A stretch of DNA of 64,000 nucleotides, taken from UBA2108 sp963925495. Lineage in GTDB: Bacteria; Bacteroidota; Bacteroidia; Flavobacteriales_G; Salibacteraceae. Positions 9,817 to 18,759 of the stretch are shown here, one piece after another (position 1 is the first letter of the stretch; each line of letters opens with the position of its first letter). The DNA lies in contig CAWUST010000006.1 of assembly GCA_963925495.1 (NCBI GenBank), forward strand, positions 1-64,000, read 5' to 3'. The translations under genes were made by a program, and so were the position numbers. The notes under the pieces are model-generated. The model searched no databases. It had not been told where the DNA came from and saw only the letters and a list, made by a program, of their open reading frames with translations.

Positions 9817-10544
9817 AAAAAGCAATTCTAAGGTGGTTAAAATATATGGCGCCTAGTTATATGGAAGGCAGAGTTCTAAAAAAAAGGAGAGAATTTTATA
9901 GTCAGTTTATAAAGGAAGGAGATTTATGTTTTGATATTGGCGCTAATGTGGGAAACCGAACAGATATTTTTGTGCTCCTTGGGGCAAATGTTGTGAGCGT
10001 AGAACCTCAAGCTACTTGCGTTGAACAGTTAAGGGCCAGATACAAAGGAAATCCAAAAGTTGTTCTTGTGGACAAGGGAGTTGGTGAAAAACACGGTAAA
10101 AAAATAATGCATTTGAGTAATTTCTCAGAAGTGTCTACATTTTCTAGTGAGTTCATCAATGCATATCTAAATCAACCAGGTATTAAATGGGATAGAGATG
10201 TGGAAGTTTCCATTATTACAATGGAAGACCTAATCAAAGAGCACGGAGTCCCTCAATTTTCTAAAATAGATGTCGAGGGATACGAGCTCAATGTTCTTCT
10301 AGGATTAAAACAGCCCTTGCCTGCTCTTTCAATTGAATATAATGCACGATTAAGTCAATTAGCCTTTTCGTGCGTGAACCATATTGATAAAATGGCTAAT
10401 TATGAGTTTCAATTTTCTTCATTCGATACCATGAAATTCTATTTTAGTGAATGGCAATCTTCATCTAAGATAATTGAACTTTTGAATAAACTACCGAAGG
10501 ACATCTTAACGGGAGATATTTATGTTAGAAAAATTAAATGTTAA
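9813..10544 (+). CDS. FkbM family methyltransferase
   Basis: This 243-residue protein shows the FkbM pattern: CFDIGANVGNRTDIFVLLGA (AdoMet-binding loop) near residues 37-56, VSVEPQ soon after, and FSKIDVEGYELNVLLGL with the conserved KxDxEGxE core. FkbM enzymes usually O-methylate sugars or polyketides and are common in capsule and O-antigen loci. It overlaps the flippase gene by 4 nt, and the following secreted protein starts 1 nt after its stop. Confidence 0.88.
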   Translation: MKKAILRWLKYMAPSYMEGRVLKKRREFYSQFIKEGDLCFDIGANVGNRTDIFVLLGANVVSVEPQATCVEQLRARYKGNPKVVLVDKGVGEKHGKKIMHLSNFSEVSTFSSEFINAYLNQPGIKWDRDVEVSIITMEDLIKEHGVPQFSKIDVEGYELNVLLGLKQPLPALSIEYNARLSQLAFSCVNHIDKMANYEFQFSSFDTMKFYFSEWQSSSKIIELLNKLPKDILTGDIYVRKIKC

Positions 10545-10545
10545 A

Positions 10546-12081
10546 ATGAAATATTGTATAGCTTTTTATTTTGTTGTTACCTTAACCTATAAGGTCAACA
10601 GTCAAAACTTTAATAGGCCGACGAATAAGTACTTATATGGGTATGAGTTTGAATTGTTGGATTCTACATTTAAAGATTACGTATTAACAGTACCATTTCA
10701 TTTTAGAGCGTTTGGTCCAGGAGGTAAATCGACAGGTTCTCCTCCCATTATTTTGGATAAACATGGATATGTGGCCATGTATTATGTAACAGAATTAGAC
10801 TTCCTCCCGATGTTCAAATATTATGAAAAGCAAAATAAATTTTCTATGGCCCAAGTTTATACTGGCACCATTATTAAGGGAGATATTCATTATTTTATCT
10901 TGGATGATAAATTTAATGTGATTGATACAGTAATTAATAGCCCAGGTATTGATACGGAAGGGCATGAATTTCATTTACTTGACAATGGTAATCGAATTTT
11001 AGCCGGTCAAGTAATGGATACGGTAGACTTGAGTAATGACACAATCGGAGGCCAGTTAGGATTTGACTCCACAGTTTTAAGGGGGTTTGTAATAGAAGAA
11101 TTTGACTCCTTAAACAAATTATTATTTCAATGGAATAGTAATGATTATGTGCCACCTAGTGAATCTAATCTACTCAATGGCTACGATAGGCTTGATTTTG
11201 ATTATTGTCACGGCAATGCCATTGAAAAAGATAAAAATGGTGATTATTATGTTTCCTTAAGAAATACAAATTCGGTTTATAAGATCAACGGGAGGACGAG
11301 AAAAGTAATATGGAAACTGGGTGGTGTTAACTCCTCATTCTCCTTTGATAATGATTCAGGTTTTAGCGGTCAACACGATATACGAATTTTGGATAATGGT
11401 AATTTAACAGTGTTTGATAATGGAAACACCAGATTACCTAAAAAATATTCTAGAGCATTAGAGTTCAGTTTAGATACGATTAACATGAGGGCCAATATTG
11501 AATGGGAATATGTTGAAACGGGTAATGCATATTCCAGAGCAATGGGAAACCACGAAACGTCAAAGGAAAGACATCACTTAATAAACTATGGAGCCACATT
11601 GAGACCCTTCCCTTCAATTTCAGTTTGTGATGATCAAAAGAATGATCTTTGTCGGGTGTATTTTAAAGATTCCGTCGTCAGCTATAGATCCCAATTAATG
11701 ACGGGTAATTTTGATCTGAATAGACCTACATTGAGCTGTGAAAGAAATAATGGAAAGCTATTGCTTCACTTAGACAGTTCATATTCTGAAGTTATTTGGT
11801 CGACTGATGAGAGTTCCTTGGCTATTGAGATTACTACAAGTGGAACATATCAAGCTTGGGTGAGAAGAGGTAATGCCATGATTGGATCTTTCCCAGTAAT
11901 TATTAATGATGTTAATGAGTATTGCTCTTCGGTGAGCATAAGTTCAATTGAACTTGAAAGAAAAGAAACTATTAATGCCTATTACAATGCTCTGGGGCAA
12001 CCAATAAATATAGACCAACACCATGGATTTTATCTGGAACAAGACCAGTCGGGTGATTTGAACAAGAAATACAAACCCTAG
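10546..12081 (+). CDS. Secreted arylsulfotransferase-like (ASST) protein with T9SS-like tail
   Basis: This protein of about 511 residues starts at the ATG at 10546, 1 nt after the FkbM stop, where a clear signal peptide begins (MKYCIAFYFVVTLTYKVNSQ). An ATG 24 nt upstream would precede the signal peptide and is not used here. The body is a beta-propeller-like ASST domain: DYCHGNAIEKDKNGDYYVSL, VIWKLGG, GQHDIRILDNGNLTVFDNG and NHETSKERHHLINYG are typical. ASST enzymes transfer sulfate between aryl or phenolic compounds in the periplasm. The last residues (YYNALGQPIN, GFYLEQDQSG) resemble a degenerate type IX sorting domain (LGQ ... G-Y). Sulfation of the cluster's product is inference. Confidence 0.75.
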   Translation: MKYCIAFYFVVTLTYKVNSQNFNRPTNKYLYGYEFELLDSTFKDYVLTVPFHFRAFGPGGKSTGSPPIILDKHGYVAMYYVTELDFLPMFKYYEKQNKFSMAQVYTGTIIKGDIHYFILDDKFNVIDTVINSPGIDTEGHEFHLLDNGNRILAGQVMDTVDLSNDTIGGQLGFDSTVLRGFVIEEFDSLNKLLFQWNSNDYVPPSESNLLNGYDRLDFDYCHGNAIEKDKNGDYYVSLRNTNSVYKINGRTRKVIWKLGGVNSSFSFDNDSGFSGQHDIRILDNGNLTVFDNGNTRLPKKYSRALEFSLDTINMRANIEWEYVETGNAYSRAMGNHETSKERHHLINYGATLRPFPSISVCDDQKNDLCRVYFKDSVVSYRSQLMTGNFDLNRPTLSCERNNGKLLLHLDSSYSEVIWSTDESSLAIEITTSGTYQAWVRRGNAMIGSFPVIINDVNEYCSSVSISSIELERKETINAYYNALGQPINIDQHHGFYLEQDQSGDLNKKYKP

Positions 12082-12106
12082 ATTCACCTGCTTTTAAAAA
12101 AACAAA

Positions 12107-13615
12107 ATGAACAAAGTAATCCTCTTTAACCCTAGAAGTGCAAATCATAAACACCGCGTTCCTAATTCCATCCTACAGGTGGGGGCTAGTATTTATGGTA
12201 AGTACGATTTTGTTTTTGTAGACGGAAATCTGGAGACTGATCCATGGAGAAAAATTGAATTATATTTAAAGACTGGAGAGTACAAGTATTTTGGCTCAAC
12301 AGTTATGCCTGGTCCACAGCTAAAACAAGCCATTCCCTTTTCGAAAAAAGTAAAAGAGAACTTCCCTGATCTTATTACTATTTGGGGCGGGTATTTTGCA
12401 AGTAACCAACATCCGGTTGTGTTGGATTCAGGGTATGTAGATTATGCTATAAATGGCCCTGGCGACAACGCGTTTCCGTTATTGCTGGATGCTCTTGAAA
12501 AAGGAGAGAGTGTAGACGGTATTAAAAATTTGATTTTCAAAAGAGATGGTCAATATGTGAAAACCGCTAAGGAAGTCTTACAAAACATGGATTTACTTCC
12601 ACCTTTACCCTACGAGTTTTTAGATGGTTTTTATTCGCTCAAAAACTACGTTGCCAAAACGTTCATGGGGGACAAAACCTTCGCTTATCACAGCAGTTTT
12701 GGATGCCCGTTCACGTGCTCGTTTTGCGCGGTAGTTCCTATTTATAATGCAAGATGGAATGGTAAGTCTGCTGATCTAATGTTCAAAGACGTATTGTATT
12801 TGAAAGAAAAACTAGGAATTAATGGTTTTGAATTTCATGATAATAATTTCTTCACTTCTCAAAAACGAGTAGTTGAGTTTTCCAAACTCATGATAGGACA
12901 GGGTATTGAATGGTGGGGAGAAGGTAGAATTGACACTATAGATAAGTATTCGGATGAAAACCTAGCCCTCATGCGTGAAGCTGGATGTAGGATGATATTT
13001 CTAGGGGCAGAAACAGGAAATGATGAGGTTCTGAAACAAATGGACAAAGGCGGTACTCAGTCAGCTGAACAAATTTTAAGTTTCGCGGGTCGAATGAAAA
13101 AGTTTGATATTGTACCTGAATATTCTTTTGTATTGGGAATGCCAGCAGATACTCCTGAAGAAGTGATGGCTCAAATAGATTTCGATATTGATTTTATAAA
13201 ACAAGTTAAGAAGATAAACCCTGATACGGAAATAATAATTTATCTGTATAGTCCAGTTCCAAGTGAGGGTACAGAATTATTTGAAGCCATTAAAAAAGCA
13301 GGGTTTAATTTCCCAGAAAAATTAGAAGATTGGTTAGATCCTAGTTGGGAAAATTTTGATTTAAGAAAAAATCCACTCACACCCTGGTTAACACCTGAAA
13401 TGGTTGATAAGGTCAGGAATTTTGAAACGGTACTCAATGGGTATTATCCGACACAATCTGATTTTAGAATAAAAGGATGGAAAAAGGACTTGTTAAGATT
13501 GAGTTCAGCATGGAGGTATAACAGCAATACATATAAACGCCCCTATGAAATTAAGGTCTTGCACAAAATATGGAAGTATCGCCAACCAGAAATTGAAGGA
13601 TTTTACTCTGAATAA
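12107..13615 (+). CDS. B12-binding-type radical SAM enzyme
   Basis: This 502-residue protein has an N-terminal B12-binding-like domain (TIWGGYFASNQHPVVLDSGY and AINGPGDNAFPLLLDAL match the GG ... GxGE pattern). Its radical SAM core has Cys200, Cys204 and Cys207 in FGCPFTCSFC. IFLGAETGNDEVLKQMDKGG and FVLGMPADTPEEV are the later conserved segments. It is the fourth radical SAM enzyme of the cluster and is not a close copy of the pair at 86 and 2343. Its TAA overlaps the next ATG by one base. Confidence 0.87.
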   Translation: MNKVILFNPRSANHKHRVPNSILQVGASIYGKYDFVFVDGNLETDPWRKIELYLKTGEYKYFGSTVMPGPQLKQAIPFSKKVKENFPDLITIWGGYFASNQHPVVLDSGYVDYAINGPGDNAFPLLLDALEKGESVDGIKNLIFKRDGQYVKTAKEVLQNMDLLPPLPYEFLDGFYSLKNYVAKTFMGDKTFAYHSSFGCPFTCSFCAVVPIYNARWNGKSADLMFKDVLYLKEKLGINGFEFHDNNFFTSQKRVVEFSKLMIGQGIEWWGEGRIDTIDKYSDENLALMREAGCRMIFLGAETGNDEVLKQMDKGGTQSAEQILSFAGRMKKFDIVPEYSFVLGMPADTPEEVMAQIDFDIDFIKQVKKINPDTEIIIYLYSPVPSEGTELFEAIKKAGFNFPEKLEDWLDPSWENFDLRKNPLTPWLTPEMVDKVRNFETVLNGYYPTQSDFRIKGWKKDLLRLSSAWRYNSNTYKRPYEIKVLHKIWKYRQPEIEGFYSE

Positions 13616-14292
13616 TGATAAGAAAAGGAATTCGTAAGACGTTAAAATGGTCTATAAGTCGTGTCCTTAAAAGGCGATATGCGAAATATTCATCAAAAGA
13701 TCATATCGTTGAGTTTCTGGATTTGAGTTTGCTAGTTAAAGCGGGCGTCTTCCATCCAGAGCTTTTCTTTAGTACTAAAGTTTTAATTCAATTTTTGAAA
13801 TCTAAAGATTTAAAAGGTCAGAATTTATTGGAATTGGGTTGTGGAACAGGGACAATTTCAGTTTGGGCTGCCAGACAAGGGGCTATAGTAACGGCAAGTG
13901 ACATTAACCCTATGGCAATTGAAAATACGATTATAAACGCAAAGAAAAACAAGGTCAAAGTAGAATGCATAGAATCAGATCTGTTTGAAAACCTTGATAT
14001 TAATGCATATAGTTATGTAATAATTAACCCACCATACTACCCCATTGAACCTAAAAGCATTGAAGAGCGCGCTTGGTTTTGCGGATTAAATTTCGAATAT
14101 TTTTTAAGGTTATTTCGACAACTTAAAAGAATTGACTCTTCCCAGAAAGTTCTAATGGTTCTTTCTGAAGACTGTGATATAGTAGCCATTAGAGACGAAG
14201 CAGGAAAACAAGGATTTGAGTTAAATTGTGTGTTTACTAAAAAACAGATTCTTGAAATCAATTATGTCTTTGAAATCAATAAGTTAAATTAG
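13615..14292 (+). CDS. PrmC/RsmC-like class I methyltransferase
   Basis: This 225-residue protein has LLELGCGTGTISVWAARQGA (AdoMet motif I), ASDINPMAIE, and the catalytic (N/D)PPY motif as NPPYYPIEP. NPPY marks enzymes that methylate amino or amide nitrogens or nucleobase nitrogens. It is shorter than PrmC and lacks that protein's N-terminal domain. Because it follows a radical SAM gene with a one-base overlap inside a glycan cluster, it may methylate an amino sugar nitrogen; this is inference. Confidence 0.8.
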   Translation: MIRKGIRKTLKWSISRVLKRRYAKYSSKDHIVEFLDLSLLVKAGVFHPELFFSTKVLIQFLKSKDLKGQNLLELGCGTGTISVWAARQGAIVTASDINPMAIENTIINAKKNKVKVECIESDLFENLDINAYSYVIINPPYYPIEPKSIEERAWFCGLNFEYFLRLFRQLKRIDSSQKVLMVLSEDCDIVAIRDEAGKQGFELNCVFTKKQILEINYVFEINKLN

Positions 14293-14308
14293 TAGTTAAG
14301 TTTGTTCA

Positions 14309-15337
14309 ATGTCAAATCGAAGGTCATTTATAAAAAAATTAGGAATAACATTTCCGGTAATCTCATTTTTAGGAATATCTTCTTTTGCTGAGGAAATACC
14401 GTTAAAAAATGGTCGTAAGAAAGCCGAAAATAAGGTGGAAAATCCTGTTGTCAAACCAGTAGTTCTTTCGACTTGGGATTTTGGATTCGCGGCTAATCAA
14501 AAAGCTTGGGAAACTCTTGAAAGCGCTGGTCGTGCTATTGATGCTGTGGAAAGAGGAGTTCAAGTTCCGGAAAGCGACCCTAATGTAATGAGTGTAGGTT
14601 ATGGTGGAATGCCGGATAGAGATGGGTTTGTTACGTTAGACTCTGCCATTATGGATGAAACAGGAAATTGCGGTTCAGTTGCTTTTATTCAAGGAATTAA
14701 AAATCCAATTAAAGTTGCGAGACTGGTAATGGATAAAACGCCCCATGTCATGTTGGTTGGAAAGGGTGCTCAGGATTTTGCAGTTTCTGAGGGGTTTAAA
14801 ACGGAAGACTTACTCACCAAGAAATCAAAAGAAGCTTGGGAGAAGTGGAAAACAAAAGCCAACTACTCTCCTAAAATAAACGTAAACAACCACGATACAA
14901 TTGGTATGATTGCTTTGGATAAAAATGGAGATTTGAGTGGCGCGTGTACTACCTCTGGCCTTGCATGGAAACTGCATGGAAGAGTAGGGGATTCACCAAT
15001 AATAGGCGCAGGATTATTTGTAGATAATGAAATTGGAGCGGCAACAGCCACAGGAAAAGGCGAGGCGGTTATTAAAACAGTTGGCGCCCACCTTATTGTT
15101 GAATTAATGCGACAAGGAAACTCTCCACAAAAGGCATGTGAATTAGCCGTAAAAAGGATAATAGATAAGAACGCAGATGCGAAAAATTTTCAAGTTGGCT
15201 ATTTAGCACTAAATAAAAAAGGTGAAACTGGTGCGTACTCAATTCAAAAGGGGTTTACTTATAATGAATTCAATCCTGATAAAAAAGAAAAAATGACCGC
15301 TGAATACCATTTTAAAACTGAAATAAGAACCTATTAA
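14309..15337 (+). CDS. Tat-exported N4-(beta-N-acetylglucosaminyl)-L-asparaginase (glycosylasparaginase)
   Basis: This 342-residue Ntn-hydrolase belongs to the glycosylasparaginase family, which cleaves the GlcNAc-Asn bond. The N-terminus has a twin-arginine signal (NRRSFIKKLG and a hydrophobic stretch). The autoproteolysis site is in NNHDTIGMIALD, where the Thr after HD becomes the N-terminal nucleophile. GACTTSGLAWKLHGRVGDSP and GAGLFVDNEIGAATATGKGE are the conserved substrate-binding segments. It resembles the periplasmic enzyme known from Elizabethkingia. Within this cluster it could act on released glycan-Asn units. It lies 16 nt after the methyltransferase stop. Confidence 0.88.
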   Translation: MSNRRSFIKKLGITFPVISFLGISSFAEEIPLKNGRKKAENKVENPVVKPVVLSTWDFGFAANQKAWETLESAGRAIDAVERGVQVPESDPNVMSVGYGGMPDRDGFVTLDSAIMDETGNCGSVAFIQGIKNPIKVARLVMDKTPHVMLVGKGAQDFAVSEGFKTEDLLTKKSKEAWEKWKTKANYSPKINVNNHDTIGMIALDKNGDLSGACTTSGLAWKLHGRVGDSPIIGAGLFVDNEIGAATATGKGEAVIKTVGAHLIVELMRQGNSPQKACELAVKRIIDKNADAKNFQVGYLALNKKGETGAYSIQKGFTYNEFNPDKKEKMTAEYHFKTEIRTY

Positions 15338-15348
15338 AAGTCTATTGT

Positions 15349-16608
15349 TTGGAAAATAAGAGCCCTATTAAGTTCATAATCAACCATTTTAAAGTTTGGT
15401 TTATCGCTGGAGTAATTGCAAGTGGAATTGCCTTCATTTTTACGTCTTCGGTTTTTATAAACCCAAAGTACGAATCAGAAACTTTGGTCTATATCCCACA
15501 TTTGGCTAAAAAAGTTCAACTGCTTAATTACTCTGGAACTGTGGCGTCTCAAGTTGAAATAAACACCCAGATTCAATTGCTGAGATCGACAATTATATTA
15601 GATAGTTTGATTCAGAAATTCGAATTAATTGAACACTATAAAATTGATATTGAGAATCCGAACTGGCGATCAAAATCACACGAAATGCTTACCTCAAATA
15701 TCAATATTGGTAAAACGAAATTTAGTAGTATTTCTATATCAGTGCTGGACGTTGATCCTGTCATTGCCGCTAATATGGCTAATGCTATTGTAAGCTTTGG
15801 CAATCAGGTAAAATTAAACATTTTTAAAAGTAATAGTTTGATCGCCTACGATGTTGCTGAGCAGCTTTATACAGACAAGCTAGCTGAAGTAAGGCTACTC
15901 GAATTTAAATTTGACAGTGTTGTGAATAGCCAGAAAGAAATTGAATTAGAGCAAAATCAGACTGTTATAGATGATTTGAACAAAAGCAAGCAAGAGATTG
16001 AAAAAGATCTTTACGCTTCTGGTAATTATTCTGCGTATGTGAATTCGAGTGATATGTCGCAAAATTATCGTGGTTATGTGGAGTCTCAAGGAAATTACAA
16101 AAGAGATTCGGTTTTCGCTTTAAGTTTAGGGGAGTTATCAGGAACCGAAGACAGTTTGTATAAGCTAAAAGTAAGTCAAATGCGCGGTGAACGCGAAAAA
16201 TCTACAGTTTATGAAAAGATAGTATTGGATCAAGAGGAAAATTTATTGAAAAACAAAAGTTTATATGATCAGATCGGAAGGTATGAAAATGAAATTGGAG
16301 AATTAAAAAAGAGATACTGGAAAATTCAGATCTCAGATGTCCCCAATAGAGATAGAATAGAAATTTTAAAATTAAGGACACAATTTGAAAATGAAATTAA
16401 AGAACTGATAGAAAGAAAGAATGATTTAGAAAAGGAAATGGCGATAAAAGAAACCTTTGCCCCTAAAGCATTTATAGTTTCAAAAGCGTTTCCTGTTTAC
16501 AAAGCAGCTTCTCCGAAACGGGTTTTAATTTCCATAGGAGCTTTTGTGTTTTGTTCGCTTCTTGCACTTCTTTTTGTTAAGGTAAAAGAAGATGGACTTG
16601 GGTTATAG
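15349..16608 (+). CDS. Polysaccharide chain-length determinant (Wzz-like)
   Basis: This 419-residue protein has Wzz architecture: a membrane helix near residues 14-32, a periplasmic part (QIQLLRSTIILDSLIQKF), long charged coiled-coil regions (about 170-370), a proline-containing segment (VSKAFPVYKAASPKRVLIS) and a C-terminal membrane helix. No cytoplasmic tyrosine-kinase domain follows. The start appears to be TTG at 15349; no ATG precedes the first membrane helix. It controls chain length together with the polymerase gene, which begins 17 nt before its end. Confidence 0.82.
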   Translation: MENKSPIKFIINHFKVWFIAGVIASGIAFIFTSSVFINPKYESETLVYIPHLAKKVQLLNYSGTVASQVEINTQIQLLRSTIILDSLIQKFELIEHYKIDIENPNWRSKSHEMLTSNINIGKTKFSSISISVLDVDPVIAANMANAIVSFGNQVKLNIFKSNSLIAYDVAEQLYTDKLAEVRLLEFKFDSVVNSQKEIELEQNQTVIDDLNKSKQEIEKDLYASGNYSAYVNSSDMSQNYRGYVESQGNYKRDSVFALSLGELSGTEDSLYKLKVSQMRGEREKSTVYEKIVLDQEENLLKNKSLYDQIGRYENEIGELKKRYWKIQISDVPNRDRIEILKLRTQFENEIKELIERKNDLEKEMAIKETFAPKAFIVSKAFPVYKAASPKRVLISIGAFVFCSLLALLFVKVKEDGLGL

Positions 16609-18055
16609 TTTGGCTTCTTTAAAGTTCAATACGAATTTCCCAAAAGGAACATTAATTCTGTTCATTTCTCTTGTAGGTACTTTGGTTTCAGTTTTTCTGT
16701 ACCAGAAATCTCCAGTTTATTTCGGGATTTCACTTATGCTCTTAGCGGCATTGTTGGTAGTTCGTTTTAAGGTATATTTTGGTTTTTTTGGTCTGTTATC
16801 TCTGTCCATTCCCTTATCCTTAGAATTAGAGCTGGGCAGCACTAAAATATTTTTCCCTTCTGAACCTTTAATCGGCATAGCAGTTTTGGCATATTTATTT
16901 GGCTTATTGTGGGGGCACTTTAAGCTTATTCAATCTTCAAAAGACTATGTTCTTCTTTCTTTTCCTTTGCTGTTAGTGATTTTGAGTTTCTTTTCAGAAG
17001 ACATCATAATATCATTTAAATACTGCTTAATCATCTCTTCTTATACAATTACCTTTTACTTCCTAGGGAGGGAGGTTTTGTTTCAAAAAGGAGCCTTAAA
17101 ACTTTCGTTTCTTTTGTTGATGTCGGGGTTAGTTTTAACTGCGCTTTGGTCAATATATCAATTTGCCTTGAGGGGGTTTAGTTTTGATTTGAATCGAATA
17201 TTTTTTAGACCTTTCTTCACTGACCATACTCTTTCGGGTGCCGTGCTTGCTTTTGCAAGTTCAGCCCTAATTGTATTGTTGGCAACTAATGTCATCAAAA
17301 GGAGGAATAGATTTTGGGTGGGCCTAATGCTTGTCTTGTTTTTGGTTTGCCTTTGGATTGGTCAAAGCCGGGCCGCAATTATAAGTTTACCTATCGGTTT
17401 ATTTGTAGCTGCCTTTGTACTTAATAGGCATTTGAAAAAGTTGTTTTTAGTTGTTATATTTATTGGCCTCTCTTTAGTTGTGCTTAATTTTAATTCGTTG
17501 GTTTCAAGTGTCTATTCCAATAATTCTGATTCTGGTAAATCAAACTCGAGCCTCACTGAACAGGTTACAAGTGTCTACAATGTGTCAAACGATGTAAGTA
17601 ATCTTGAAAGAATTAATCGCTGGGTAACCGCATGGGATATGTTTCTATTAAAACCCATAACCGGTTTTGGCCCTGGTACATATCAATACACTTACATTCC
17701 CTTTCAGAGGGAGTCACTTAAAACTCGTATGAGTATAACCAATCCTCACATTGTAAAAGATGGGCATGGGGGCACAGCACATTCTGAGTTTTTATTGGCC
17801 TTGTCAGAAGGAGGAGTATTTCTTTTTCTGTCTTATTTGTCCTTCTTGTTTTTATGGGCTTCGAGTATCTATAAAACTTCAAAATCAGAATCGGACCCTT
17901 TAACAGCAGCTTTACTTGCCGGATTAGGAACACTATTTTTTCATTCTTTATTTAATAATTTTTTGAATGTCCCTATGGTAGCTTTCCTTTTTTGGAGCGG
18001 CATGGCCATAATTATTTATTATCCAAATAGAAATGAAGGAGAAGCATTAAATTGA
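16592..18055 (+). CDS. O-antigen ligase/polymerase (Wzy/WaaL family) membrane protein
   Basis: This 487-residue protein has about twelve membrane helices and one large extracytoplasmic loop (about 300-400). WIGQSRAAIISLPIG and GTAHSEFLLALSEGGVFLFL match the Wzy_C signature, including the conserved His in the loop. It is the last gene of the plus-strand cluster and overlaps the Wzz-like gene by 17 nt. Polymerases and ligases of this family cannot be told apart by sequence; the adjacent Wzz-like gene favours polymerase. Confidence 0.82.
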   Translation: MDLGYSLASLKFNTNFPKGTLILFISLVGTLVSVFLYQKSPVYFGISLMLLAALLVVRFKVYFGFFGLLSLSIPLSLELELGSTKIFFPSEPLIGIAVLAYLFGLLWGHFKLIQSSKDYVLLSFPLLLVILSFFSEDIIISFKYCLIISSYTITFYFLGREVLFQKGALKLSFLLLMSGLVLTALWSIYQFALRGFSFDLNRIFFRPFFTDHTLSGAVLAFASSALIVLLATNVIKRRNRFWVGLMLVLFLVCLWIGQSRAAIISLPIGLFVAAFVLNRHLKKLFLVVIFIGLSLVVLNFNSLVSSVYSNNSDSGKSNSSLTEQVTSVYNVSNDVSNLERINRWVTAWDMFLLKPITGFGPGTYQYTYIPFQRESLKTRMSITNPHIVKDGHGGTAHSEFLLALSEGGVFLFLSYLSFLFLWASSIYKTSKSESDPLTAALLAGLGTLFFHSLFNNFLNVPMVAFLFWSGMAIIIYYPNRNEGEALN

Positions 18056-18083
18056 AGTAGTCTTTAGACTAATACGTTAGCTT

Positions 18084-18755
18084 TCATTTTGTTAACCATT
18101 TTGACCAATCAGTTGTCACTCCATGAATATTGGTTGTTTCATCGCTTTCATTGTCAACCATAGGTAATCCTCGATTGCACCATTCAAATAAACCTCCATA
18201 AAGATTAAATGTCTGTTTGTATTCAGCTTTAATTAATATTTTAGCCGTGAATTTACACGTAAGACACAGAAGAAAGCCAACAGGTATTGTAAGCCCCAAA
18301 CCATAAAAGAAAGAAATAAGCATGGAATTTGGTTGTCCGAGTAAAAGCATGTCCAATATTGGCCCCGCACTAGCTAAAGAGCTAGCCATAAAAATAATGC
18401 TCAACATTACCCAAATAAAGCTTTTAAATATCCGATTATTTTCCACAGCTTTTGAAGTTTTATTAATTACTCCAATTAGCCATAGTCCTATTGTCAGGTT
18501 TAGAATTGAAAAAAAATATTTTATGTGAACCGTATTGGCAACTTTATCCAAAGTTTCAGCTTTTATGTCTATAAGCCAATAGCCTAGGAATATATAGAAG
18601 AGGACAATGGATCCGCCGAATGAGAAAACAAATCCAATTCGAGCTTTTTTTGAGGGCTTAGTTTTACTGACCGCGATCAAAAGGATAATTAGAGATAGAA
18701 AAGTGGTCGGAGTAATTATTGAAATTAAACCAGATATTATTGCAGTTGTTTCCAA
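18084..18755 (-). CDS. Redox-dead DsbD-like membrane protein with C-terminal rhodanese piece
   Basis: The start chosen is TTG at 18755, preceded by AAAGGAGAG about 7 nt upstream. An ATG at 18806 would add 17 residues, but it lies inside the helicase gene. The first 170 residues form about six membrane helices resembling the DsbD/CcdA core. However, the redox Cys of TPCVF is Thr (TPTTF), and the Cys of FSCTGP is replaced (LASAGP), so disulfide transfer is not expected. The last 50 residues (KAEYKQTFNLYGGLFEWCNR, then DWSKWL) match the C-terminal half of Bacteroidota rhodanese domains. The part carrying the catalytic Cys loop is missing or absorbed into the last helix. It is either a chimera or a repurposed scaffold; its function is unknown. 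Confidence 0.7.
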   Translation of the reverse strand: METTAIISGLISIITPTTFLSLIILLIAVSKTKPSKKARIGFVFSFGGSIVLFYIFLGYWLIDIKAETLDKVANTVHIKYFFSILNLTIGLWLIGVINKTSKAVENNRIFKSFIWVMLSIIFMASSLASAGPILDMLLLGQPNSMLISFFYGLGLTIPVGFLLCLTCKFTAKILIKAEYKQTFNLYGGLFEWCNRGLPMVDNESDETTNIHGVTTDWSKWLTK

Positions 18756-18759
18756 ATCT

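Noticed and set aside
86..14292. RiPP (peptide natural product) cluster because of many radical SAM enzymes
   Set aside because: No precursor-like small gene, RRE domain or peptidase-transporter is visible; B12-type radical SAM plus glycosyltransferases, flippase and polymerase fit glycan modification better.
18057..18070. TAGTC-TTTA-GACTA hairpin between the converging polymerase and DsbD-like genes
   Set aside because: A 5-bp stem without a T-run is too weak to call a terminator.
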